A stretch of 64,000 nucleotides of DNA from Pardosa pseudoannulata (lineage: Eukaryota > Arthropoda > Arachnida > Araneae > Lycosidae). Below the pieces are notes generated by a model. The model ran no database searches and had not been told where the DNA came from. It saw only the letters and a program-made list of their open reading frames with translations. The position numbers were made by a program, and so were the translations under genes. This document shows, in pieces, positions 55,195 through 63,856 of this stretch (positions are counted from its first letter, which is position 1; the number at the start of each line of letters is the position of its first letter). The stretch lies in NCBI GenBank assembly GCA_032207245.1, contig JAGEOH010000234.1, positions 1 to 64,000 on the forward strand, in the 5' to 3' direction.

Positions 55195-56489
55195 TAAAAA
55201 ATGCTGGTTCCGGTACAAGTGATGAACTTGTACCGGACGGAAATGGCGACCTAAGAGTTCGGAAAAAGGCAATCAAGACGCCTGGCTCAAGCCCTAAGGA
55301 ACAAGAGACAGTCGATTCATCGGACAGGGAACAGCAGCCCGAACGGGTATCAACACCGAAACAAGATAAACCGCAGCATAGCCCCAATCTCCCTACGAAA
55401 ATAACCCAAAGGGCACATAATGCCATGGTAACAGACCCCTCTGCGACACATGTCACAGAGGGCGAAAGACTGCCTAATAGACCTCCTCGCTGATATAGAG
55501 GACACGTACAGCGTGGCGTTAGCAGCCCTGAAGAACAACAGAGCAGTGGTCCTCCAGAGAGAAGAGCCAGTGCAATACTCGGACCCAAAGCTGGACACGC
55601 TCATGGAAAAGCTCCAGTCACTGGAAAAGAAGGTCGAGGAGATATCTACCAAGAATGTGTCGCCTCCAGCAGCCAGCGACATCTCCCACCAGCATCACGC
55701 TCCCTCCGACCCCCCAAGCAAATCCTATGCGTCAGCAGCCAGGGCTCCGAAAATTACTTTGGTCCTGAAACCAGCAACAGAAGACACCAGCCCAAAGGCC
55801 GTTTTCCAAAAGCTGAAATCTCTGCAGTGCCCGGAAAACGTCAGGATAACCAAGCTGAAAATCCTGCCCAGCCGGATCGAGGTAAGATGCGACAGCGAAC
55901 AACACAAAGAGTCGCTCAGCACCTACCTCCAAGAAAAGTTGGCCGAAGAAGCAAGAATAGAAGACAAAAGACCCTCCTTTCAGCGGGTAATGGTCTTAAT
56001 GCTTCGAACAAACAAGATGAGCACACTATACTAAATGCCTTCAAAACCAAAGAGGACAGCGCTCCATGCAATGTAATCAGGACGTACAGGTCCAGCAGAG
56101 AGGGCCATACGCACTGGGTGGTACTGTGCCCCCGCAGAACAGCACAAAGAGTCCTGACCGCAGGCAACATGTCAGGCTTTGAGAAACTCCGGGTGAAAAA
56201 ACACCACCAAATTCACAGGTGTAGGAATTGCCAACATATCAATCGGCACCACACCTCGGAGTGCAAGGCAAGGCCATACTGTTCGTGGTGCCGAGGGAAA
56301 CATGCAGTAGAAAAATGCAAGGCTCGGGTTCCCAGCTGCATCAACTGCTGCGCGTGGAACGAAGCCCACGAAAAAGACGCATCAGTCCCAATGGACCAGA
56401 AGCACTACGTTCCAGTAGACCATGCGGTCGACTCGCCATTCTGCCCAATTTTTAATGACATAGCAAATGGACGAGCTACATCAACCTAG
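55195..56489 (+). pseudogene. P4 ORF1, two frameshifts
   Basis: Same order as P1: DELVPDGNGDL, ITQRAHNAMVTDPS, then a two-base deletion near 55440; SQRAKDCLIDLLADIEDTYS, coiled coil KLQSLEKKVEEIST, KSLQCPENVRITKLKILPS; then a one-base change near 55995; HTHWVVL, CRNCQHINRHHTSEC, CSWCRGKHAVEKC and a stop at 56489. The first part of the gene is missing. Confidence 0.83.
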
Positions 56490-57398
56490 ACAGATGCAAG
56501 CGCGAGATCCCACCAACAGGCACAGAACAAAACAGCTCAGGAAACGATTACCCAGCAAAGTAACTAGAGACCTAACTCTTTTGCAACTGAACGCCAACCA
56601 TGCGAGAGCAGCGACGGTAGCTATCCCAGTGGTAGCACTTAAACAAAAAGCACACGTTCTCTTGTTGCAAGACCCTTACGTCTTCGAGGGCCGATTACAC
56701 GGCTTCCCCAGCACGTGGAGGACATTCAGTTCATCCAACAAGGCCTGGATCGTCCTCACGGACGGAGAAATTAAGTACTCCCCTCCAATTGCGAAGCTCT
56801 CATCGGTCTTCCTGCCGCTTGAGACCTCACATGGCACCCTAATTGTAGGTTCCCAATATGCAGCACCCTCCGAGGACTTTGACGAGGCGCTTACAGAATG
56901 GGACGCAATCTTAGCAGGTATGGACAACAACTCCAGCCTTTTCATGGGCGCAGACTTCAATGCCCGCTCACCCATATGGGGTTATGACTGGGAAGATGCT
57001 CGAGGTTCGTCACTAATCGAACACTGCTTTTTGCACGACCTCAGCATTCTAAATGATGCGCACAGCATACCTACCTTTAACCACGCTGGCAGACAGGGTT
57101 GGCCAGACATTTCCCTGCTTAAGACCAACACTAACGTACGAGCAAGCTCTTGGCGCGTACTTGAGACCGAGTCTCTTAGTGACCACGCCTACGTTCAAAC
57201 TGAACTAGGAACTGTCCCGACGAGAACTCGGTCAATCAGATACAACACCAAGTACGGTAATCATCAAAAGTTTCTAAAGAAACTACAAGTGACGTTGGGG
57301 GAAATCCCAACCACTTTGGAAGATGTTAGGACACCACATCAATTGGACCTCTTCACCCCGCAGCTGTTAGCAGCGATCAAAAAGGTCAGCGATAAAGC
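56467..57398 (+). pseudogene. P4 ORF2, endonuclease only
   Basis: ATG at 56467 (MDELHQPRQMQ), 23-nt overlap with ORF1. LQLNANHARAATVAI, GADFNARSPIWGYDWED and SLSDHAY (SDH intact) are present. At 57398 the coding sequence (GATAAAGC) is joined to the last bases of ORF2 (AATCAGGAGGCGATCC), out of frame. Relative to P1, about 2.5 kb including RT and RNase H is deleted. Confidence 0.87.
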
Positions 57399-58472
57399 AA
57401 TCAGGAGGCGATCCTCCAACCCTAAGGTCAAAAACAGGCTTGTAACCCATGGTTTCAATCGCGTGGCCGGGGCTCCGGCTTGTAAGATTCCATGGGATCG
57501 CGCGGCCTTTGTACAAAGTCGGACCTTAAACCAACCCATCTCTAATCTTTATTTAACTGTTTCATCATTATCTAAATGTTATTATCGCCTATTATGTCTA
57601 TATCTGTGTTTAAATTCCCAATTGTTGCCTGTAGATAAGTAGTTACTTATTCCATGGTTGTACAGTATGTAAGAATATCTATCCCTATTGCCATTCTTTT
57701 GTATTTTTATTCTTCTTAAGTGCCTTATGTTTTTGCGGTAATATGTTGAACAGCCTGCCAGTGTTTTTCGTACTATGCCTCCAAGTTTTAGTAAAAACCT
57801 GATTGTCCAATCACAAAGTTCTTTTCATAACTATTTTGTTTAGCGCCACTATGTATCTGTAAATAATATCGCCAAGTGCCTTATAGTACCTGATTTTTGT
57901 AATCACCAACCTACTCTTATCACTCATTTATTTGCTCACCTATTATGCTCAGTGCCATTATGTATCTGTATATAATATCGCCAATTGCCTTACAGAATCT
58001 GATTTTTGCAATTTGCCCTTATCACTTATATTTTTGTTTTTCTCTTTATCACATTTCCTACATACTCATCTTGTTAAGTGCTTTTATATAACTGTTTAAA
58101 ATCGCCAAGTGACTAGCAGTTTCAGATTTTTGCTCTCACCAATCAATTCTCTTCATTTTATTTAATTTTCTTTTTTTTCCGCTCTATGCCATTATGTGTC
58201 TGTACATCTCATTCATCCTTTGTCTTCATCTATTGATTTTGTATTGCCATTTATGTTTAACCTAACCAAGACTTGTCTCATTCCACAGTCAGTAGAAGCG
58301 CCCATGTCACAACCAATAATTGCCACCAACATGTAAGCCCAACTGAGGGAGACCACTCGCGTGGCCTGTGTTTCCATGAGGCTTGTACGGTCCCCGAGGT
58401 TGCGGCAATTCTGCAAATACCTGGCTCAACCAGTGTAATATGTAAACTCCAGTTGTTTATTCAAATAAACGG
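57399..58472 (+). promoter_or_regulatory. P4 3' UTR
   Basis: The stem-loop at about 57435-57510 has outer CCCATGG/CCATGGG and inner GCCGG-GGCT-CCGGC. Tandem repeats of about 105-125 bp lie at 57840-58210 (GTGCC-TTATGTATCTGTA, ATCGCCAA-TGCCTTA-AG). The terminal stem GGGAGACC...GGTCCC is at about 58343-58400, then AATAAA. Confidence 0.65.
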
Positions 58473-58798
58473 GGGTGGCTGACCGCTTCGGTTGGAGGTG
58501 TGATCTGTCTGGCTGGTTCCGTGCCCGGCGGGACTCGGGCCGTCTGGGGGGCGGTCCGGCCGTGTCGGTTGGGCGCTCCCCTTGGAGGGTCTGGGGTCCG
58601 GACGGGGGAGCGACGACAGGATGGTGATGGCCCTAGGATGTACGGGCACAGAGGTTGCCTAGTGCACCTCTCGTGGACGCGGGACGGGAGCTCACGAGAC
58701 TAATCTCGTGTCTGGGTGTGGACACCGGGCCTGTATCTAACGCCCCACACAAAACTTCGTTTGGTGGGCGGCAGGCCGCTGGTCAGCCAATCCCCAAG
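58473..58798 (+). promoter_or_regulatory. P5 5' UTR, proximal part
   Basis: Keeps CCGGCC-gtgt-GGTTGG, the CTCGTG/CACGAG/CTCGTG set (about 58667-58709) and the ttc-loop hairpin (ACAAAAC-ttc-GTTTGGT, one mismatch). The leader stops at CCCCAAGAG and joins ORF1 sequence; the distal leader is deleted. Confidence 0.6.
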
Positions 58799-59017
58799 AG
58801 TCAAGCAGCTCTAGCGACTCCGATGAAGAAACTCCCCTCGTAGAGCTAAAGAGGCAGGACCTCACGAATAACGAGCAGTGCAAAAGGCAATTAAGCAAAT
58901 CAACAGTGAGCGAAGATAGCAGCACCTCCGACAGCTATGGCCACTTAAGCTCCTCAGAGAATGACAAAAAAGGCAGTTCAAGTGACGAACTAGTACATGA
59001 TGGTAAAGGCTAGGAAA
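58799..59017 (+). pseudogene. P5 ORF1 N-terminal scrap
   Basis: About 70 codons of serine-, aspartate- and glutamate-rich sequence (SSSSDSDEETPLVELK ... SSDELVHDGKG) ending at a TAG. It matches the N-terminal low-complexity part of P1 and P6 ORF1. Recognisable ORF1-like bases continue to about 59075 in another frame. Confidence 0.65.
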
Positions 59018-59078
59018 AAGTCCATCAAGACGTCAGGCTCACGTCCCCAGGAACCAGTGACAGCCGTATCACCGTATG

Positions 59079-59094
59079 GGGTGCTCCCAGCACC
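59079..59094. repeat. Direct repeat flanking the viral insert (left copy)
   Basis: GGGTGCTCCCAGCACC, matching 59676-59691 (GGGTGTTCCCAGCACC) at 15 of 16 positions. Candidate target-site duplication of the viral cDNA integration. Confidence 0.65.
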
Positions 59095-59675
59095 CAGCAC
59101 ATTTATTTTGCGATTCTCACAAAGACGGCCTTACAAACTTTCTAACACTTATCTAAGAGCTCAGCTTAGTGTGCAATGGCTACTCCAGTTTCTCTCGTTA
59201 CCCAAGTGGACAGTATCTTCGATAAGGTCAGCCTCTCTGACGACGAGATAGAGGCCCTAAAGTCCACCCTTGACACCTATGCCTACCAAGGGTTTCACCC
59301 CATAGTAGTTGTCAATGAGCTCCTTCGAAAAGCTGAGACCCAGCAGCAATTCAAGAAGGATCTCACGAGGCTCATTGCCATAGGTGTCAAGAGAGGCACC
59401 AACCTCGAGAAGATCCAGGGGAGATCTTCTACAGAAGCATCCACAGCCATCAGAGAACTTATAGCCCGCTACAACATCAAGACGGGCTCTCCCCGCACCA
59501 GCACAGACATCACCATGGCCAGAATTCTGGCCATTGCGCCACATGTGGTGGCAAGGGTGTTGAAGTCAGCGAAGGACGTCACTCTAGTGACGGGTGGAGT
59601 AGCAATCTCCGCCACCTTCCTTCCGCTGAGCTTCCCCGGGCGGGAGCCATCATCCCCAAAGACGCCGCATTCACT
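59095..59675 (+). other. Endogenous viral element: phenuivirus-like nucleoprotein gene fragment
   Basis: The insert comprises about 23 bp of unassigned sequence (59095-59117), then CACAAAGAC (59118-59126), which resembles the conserved terminal octamer family ACACAAAG of phlebovirus segments, about 50 bp of leader, and the coding region from the ATG at 59176. The coding part is the N-terminal two-thirds of a nucleoprotein. The sense strand is +, the mRNA sense. Low divergence from an open frame suggests either a fairly recent insertion or constraint. Confidence 0.75.
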
Positions 59676-60072
59676 GGGTGTTCCCAGCACCAAGAGAGAG
59701 CTCTGGACCGCAAGTCGGGAAACCGAGAAGGGAAGGCACCTATTCCAGTACTTACCACGGGGAGATAGAAAAAGGCTGTTTGGCTCACCAGCAGTAAGCG
59801 CCCTGTTAACAGGTCACGGGCCCTTCCTAGACTACCTCTTCCGTTTCAGAATACTTAATACAAATATCTGTGTGTGCGGTGAAACAGGCACGGCAACCCA
59901 CTACATGTGTAACTGCCCACTTAGAGTGCAATTCCACTTCAGACGGCCACCAACATCGGGCCAAGCACTATGGGCGGAACAACTTAACACAAAAACGCTA
60001 GCGAGAAGGGCCGGCGACCTGATGGCATGGCTAGTGACAAACCAGACAAACCTACTCGAACCGAGACCCTAG
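59176..60072 (+). CDS. Chimeric ORF: viral nucleoprotein fragment fused to P ORF2 C-terminus
   Basis: 298 codons, no stops. Residues 1 to about 166 resemble phlebovirus-type nucleoproteins (Tenui_N family): the AYQGF motif (36-40), a helix ending VKRGTN (71-76), and ELIARYNIKTGSP (94-106) followed by the DITMARILAIAPH helix (111-123). The family is usually about 245 residues, so roughly the last third is missing. Residues about 167-298 are the end of P ORF2 (FGSPAVSALLTGHGPF, CVCGETGTATHYMCNC knuckle, WLVTNQTNLLEP). The ATG is the first in the viral part. Nucleoproteins coat viral RNA; whether this fusion is made or does anything is unknown. Confidence 0.75.
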   Translation: MATPVSLVTQVDSIFDKVSLSDDEIEALKSTLDTYAYQGFHPIVVVNELLRKAETQQQFKKDLTRLIAIGVKRGTNLEKIQGRSSTEASTAIRELIARYNIKTGSPRTSTDITMARILAIAPHVVARVLKSAKDVTLVTGGVAISATFLPLSFPGREPSSPKTPHSLGVPSTKRELWTASRETEKGRHLFQYLPRGDRKRLFGSPAVSALLTGHGPFLDYLFRFRILNTNICVCGETGTATHYMCNCPLRVQFHFRRPPTSGQALWAEQLNTKTLARRAGDLMAWLVTNQTNLLEPRP

Positions 60073-60490
60073 TGCTCAACCATGAAATCATAACGTAACT
60101 CTGCGGTAATACATAGTTTATCAGAAAAGAGTAAATCTCTCAAAAAGAAAAATTGCAAATATAAAAGGAAAAGTGTAAACCTATTGATCTATTGTTAATT
60201 GTAATTGTATTATTATCTTTATTATTTTTATTTTCTATTTAAAATCAAAATATCATTTATAAACTTTTTCTGTGACCACACCAAAACGAGCAAGCAAGCA
60301 GTCTGTAAATAAAAATGTTATTAGTGTATCACCTGAATAACTAAAGTACACCAAACATGTAACAAGACATCAAGCAACTCAGCTACGAAGAAGTTCCTGC
60401 GAAAAGCAGAAGGGGCAATACAAAGGGCGGACTCCTGTGGAGGCACCCCCCCCCCGCGCAGCCCAATGTGACAAAAAATTTCAATAAACG
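60073..60490 (+). other. P5 3' UTR
   Basis: AT-rich, then GGAGGCACCCCCCCCCC and AATAAACGGTGGC. It lacks the long tandem repeats and the first stem-loop of P0, P1 and P4, so P5 and P6 are probably a separate subfamily. Confidence 0.55.
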
Positions 60491-61599
60491 GTGGCATGCC
60501 GTTCCTAGTGGGACGGATTGGTCTGGCCGACTCCGATAATGAACGACGCTCCCCGCTAAATCATCTCTGCTCGTGCACGCACAGTCTTTCACTAAACTTC
60601 AAGTACCAGTAACAGAAATGCTTTAAACACCTGCCAATTTGGTCACTATAAACATCTAGGGGCTCCGTGACACGTCGAACCAAATTCGATGCTGGGCGAT
60701 CCTCCCAGCTACCAGCACACAAGCCTTAAACCTCTCCTCGTATTGGTAGGCTGCGGGTAGAAGGGCTTTTCTCAAATTTCCAATCCCCCATATACCTGTC
60801 CTAGCGACGAGCGAGTAAAGACGTGTCTTCAGCGAGCTCTCGAGCCAGCGACCAGCGAGTGTGGAAAAAACCGTCCCTCATTCCTGCAAATAGCATCGAT
60901 CGAAAGAGCGGAGCATAGCTGTCCGCCCAAATTTGGATACCCTGCATTAATTAGCGCCCGAGCTATTAATTAAAAACCGTCCAAATTACAGGCGATATAA
61001 CCAGCCACCGTCGACCCCACGGCAGAGCGGAGCGACCCATCGGTGACTTCACCAAAACAACAACGTGTCAAGGCGACAACACCTAGTTCGGAGCCCTACA
61101 TCTCAAGTTCCTGAAGTGCCACCGACTAGAAACCAGCACGGTTGGATAGCTGGAATCTAGCTCTTCAATCTGACATCAATCCCAAGTGTGTGTGTGTTTT
61201 AGTGCCAACTTAACGAGATCTCCATCGCCGAGGCCTAATATCGGAGAAAACTCCCCCTCCAAGCAGTTCCGAAGAAGATCCAGAGGGTGAATTTTTTCAC
61301 CCAAAGCTTCATCCCTTAGCTTTTTGGAAGTTAAGCTGATATAGTCAATGACCTCCATCCATCCAATTTGTGAGTGAATCCGGCGTTAATTAGCGATCTT
61401 ATCCGCTAATGAACTAATTAACTAATTAATTCTCCAGTGTGCGTATTATTTGTGCCAAATTAAATAACTTTGTGGATTACTGTTCCCGACCATCTAAGCT
61501 ACCCCAGCGCACCAAGCGAGCCCTAGGGCCACAAGATTACCAGTGCCAACCGCTTCCCAAACAGCCAAGTTACCTCGCAAGAGCCTTACCAAATACCAA
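60491..61599 (+). promoter_or_regulatory. P6 5' UTR
   Basis: About 1.1 kb, diverged from P1 but with parallel blocks: TTAATTAGCGCCCGAGCTATTAATTAAAAACCG (compare P2 41355-41388), GGCGATATA, CACGGTTGGATAGC. A (TG)n tract is at about 61183-61193. No coding capacity. Confidence 0.55.
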
Positions 61600-63010
61600 A
61601 TGCAAGACTCGGACACTGACATGCGCCCCTCACAGAGGGCGCGCACCAAGACCAAAAGGTTGTGCGACGAAATGTCCCACCCAAAACTAGCAGCAGAGAT
61701 AGCAGGCGCAACACCTGACCAAAAAGAGAACACCGATCATAGCAGTGACGGAAGCGCACACAGTGAATTAGTGCCAGACGGCAGTGGCAGCCTCCGGAAA
61801 AGGCGCACCAAGTCGCAACGTCATAAGCAACCAGAGGCCATACAGGAAGATAACTCCCAAACAACTCCACGAAAACAAAACAAAAAGCACAAGCAGCTCC
61901 TCATCGGATACCAGCGAAGATGAAGGAAAACCACTGAGCGCACTGATAGCAAGAGATCACCTTCCGAATTCCATCACAGAAGAGGCACACAACGCCCTGG
62001 TGACAGACCCTTCGCTCATGCGTTTATCCAGCAACGCAAAGGAAACAATCCTCGGATTGCTACAAAGAATCGAGGAGAATTACCAAAGAGTGAAGTCAAC
62101 GATAGCACCGAAGCGCCGCCCTCAGCAGACCGTCAAGATCGACAGCCATCCCGACCTACAGCCAATACCAGAAAAGTTAGCATCGCTCGAGAAAAAGATA
62201 GAAACGATGATCCCACCCAGCACAGCGGAAGCGACACCACCAACGTACGCGTCGCAATTAAAAAGGCCGAAAAGCACATTAGTCATCAAGCCAACGAATG
62301 AAAACAGCAAGACAAACCTGATGAGCAAACTAATCAATCTGAAGTGTCCGGACGATGTCAGACTAACCAAACTCAAAAAGGCACCAGGACACATTGAACT
62401 GAGGTGTACAACGGAGACAGCGAAGGAAAAACTACAAACATACCTAACCGAGGAACTAAAAGAGATGGCCACAGTGGAAAACAAACGTCCTACACTCGTG
62501 CGCCTAATGGTGTTAAATACCCCAGATAATATCGAGGAAAAACAAATACAAAGAGCCTTCTCTGACAAAAACCCTGAAGCGATTAGAGCAGTAGCCAACT
62601 TCACCTCCAGACGAGAGGGCCATAGCCACTGGGTACTCTTAGTCCCAAAAAGCATTGCTATAGCAAACCTACACACGGGACACGTCCTAGTAGATTTCCA
62701 AAAACTTAAGATCAAAAAGTACATAAATTTTCACAGGTTTTGTAAAAACTGCCAGGCGCTAAATGAACATCACACCTCGCAATGCAGGACAAAACCGTAC
62801 TGTGCACATTGCGGCGGCAGGCATAACGCAGAAAGCTGCAAAGCAAAGAACTCATCATGCATAAACTGCGAATCGCATAACGCCTCCGTCGATGACGACA
62901 AAACCATCCGGCAAGAAAACAAGCACAAACACTACTTCAACCATAGACACTCTGCAGATTCCTCCACTTGCCCACTATACAAAAGAATAATACAAGGAAA
63001 AGAACTCTAA
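61600..63010 (+). pseudogene. P6 ORF1: zinc-knuckle protein with one frameshift
   Basis: Likely ATG at 61600 (MQDSDTDMRPSQRA). The low-complexity N-terminus with ELVPDGSGSLRK is in the first frame, then a one-base shift near 61880, then about 370 open codons: ITEEAHNALVTDPS, ETILGLLQRIEENYQ, a short coiled coil (EKLASLEKKIETM), CPDDVRLTKLK, REGHSHWVLL, CKNCQALNEHHTSQC, CAHCGGRHNAESC and INCESH. Same order as P1 ORF1 but clearly diverged. The stop is at 63008-63010. Confidence 0.83.
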
Positions 63011-63011
63011 A

Positions 63012-63160
63012 ATGAAGGTAGCGTCCATCAACGTAAACAACAGCAGAGCAGTCACAGCAGCAGCAGCCACCACCGCCCTGAACTACGGACTTGACATAAT
63101 GTTGATACAGGATCCGTACATTTACAACGGAAAACTGCACGGCTTTCCCAACCACATTGA
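63012..63160 (+). pseudogene. P6 ORF2 N-terminal fragment
   Basis: ATG at 63012, two bases into the TAAAATG that links it to ORF1. About 50 codons (MKVASINVNNSRAVTAAA ... IQDPYIYNGKLHGFP) match the first segment of the P endonuclease (IQDPYVFEGRLHGFP). Ends at the E6 junction. The rest of the element is gone. Confidence 0.85.
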
Positions 63161-63279
63161 GGGAGAAAGGAAGAAAAAGGAGGAAAAGAGGAAAGAAAAG
63201 GAAAAGAACAAAAGATCGCTGGGGTACCTCGGGATTGCGACACCCGTGTTTACCTAAAGTAGGTAAACCCCCTGAGGGG
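63160..63279 (-). mobile_element. E6, isolated 5'-terminal fragment of an E element
   Basis: Only the first 120 bp of the E leader, with the exact CCCC-TCA-GGGG start at 63279 and the GTTTACC...GGTAAAC hairpin, in - orientation. The 3' remainder is missing. Normal 5' truncation cannot produce a 5'-only piece, so deletion or recombination joined it to P6. No target duplication is seen. Confidence 0.82.
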
Positions 63280-63347
63280 GAAAATCCTGAGGGTATACGA
63301 AAAATTGTTCCCAATCCTTTCCAGTAGGTAAGTTTACATTTATTCAC
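63280..63347. other. Junction DNA, nothing recognised
   Basis: Short stretch between E6 and the transposase relic. It matches neither P nor E. Confidence 0.4.
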
Positions 63348-63856
63348 TGGCCAAACTCAAGGGCAATCAGAAATTATTGTCCAGAATCCCTGAAGCAGAG
63401 TGAATTTAGAAATGCTACATGCATTATAGATTGCACTGAATTTCTTATGCAGCCTCCAAACCCTCAATTTGCCCAGTCTCAAACATTTTAAAATTATAAA
63501 AATAATTATACTTTGAAAGTGCTTGTAGCAATTACACCCACGGGGCAAATTTGTTATCTGTCAAAGGGATGGGGGGGGGAACAGTATCGGATAAAGAAAT
63601 TACATTGCAGTCTGACTTCATGGATTTAGTGAAGGTAGGAGATGTCATACTTGCTGACAAAGGCTTCAATTTAGAAGAATTCTTTCTGGTCAAAGGAGAT
63701 ACTTTAAATGTACCCTCATATACCCGAGGTAAAAAACAGCTGTCAAAAGAAATTTTTTATTTAAAAAAGGTATCAAATGTGAGGATACATGTGGAAAGTG
63801 CAATTAAGTGTTTCCATATATTAAAAAATCCTATCTATTTTACATTTGTACATTGA
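63348..63856 (+). pseudogene. Harbinger/ISL2EU-like (DDE_Tnp_4) transposase fragment
   Basis: The first segment reads WPNSRAIRNYCPES and then IIDCTEFLMQPPNP (first catalytic D), followed by a TAA in what should be the FSNYK region, then TLKVLVAITPTGQICYLSKG. A G-run at 63571-63579 shifts the frame; it continues with TVSDKEITLQSDFMDL, DVILADKGFNLEEF (second D), NVPSYTRGKKQLSKE and VRIHVESAIKCFHILKN (the E region) to a TGA. The domain order fits DDE_Tnp_4 transposases. With one nonsense codon and one frameshift it is a dead relic. Confidence 0.8.

Larger units (their letters stand above)
55195..58472 (+). mobile_element. P4, 5'-truncated and internally deleted P element
   Basis: Starts within ORF1, keeps the ORF1 end, the ORF2 endonuclease and the 3' UTR, and lacks RT and RNase H. 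AATAAA at 58464-58469 is followed by the P5 leader. Confidence 0.82.
58473..60490 (+). mobile_element. P5, gutted P element carrying a viral gene fragment
   Basis: Leader (58473-58798), ORF1 N-terminal scrap (58799 to about 59075), virus-derived insert (59095-59675), ORF2 C-terminal end (59676-60072) and a short 3' UTR with AATAAA at 60483-60488. Directly follows P4 and precedes P6. Confidence 0.75.
60491..63160 (+). mobile_element. P6, 5' half of a diverged P element
   Basis: Leader, ORF1 and the first 50 codons of ORF2. It is cut at about 63160, where E6 5' UTR sequence begins. Unlike P1, P3 and P4, ORF1 and ORF2 do not overlap (TAAAATG). Confidence 0.8.

Noticed and set aside
9394..63279. 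Present-day telomere cap
   Set aside because: Non-array DNA lies on both sides and no telomeric simple repeat is visible; only an analogy to telomeric arrays is kept.
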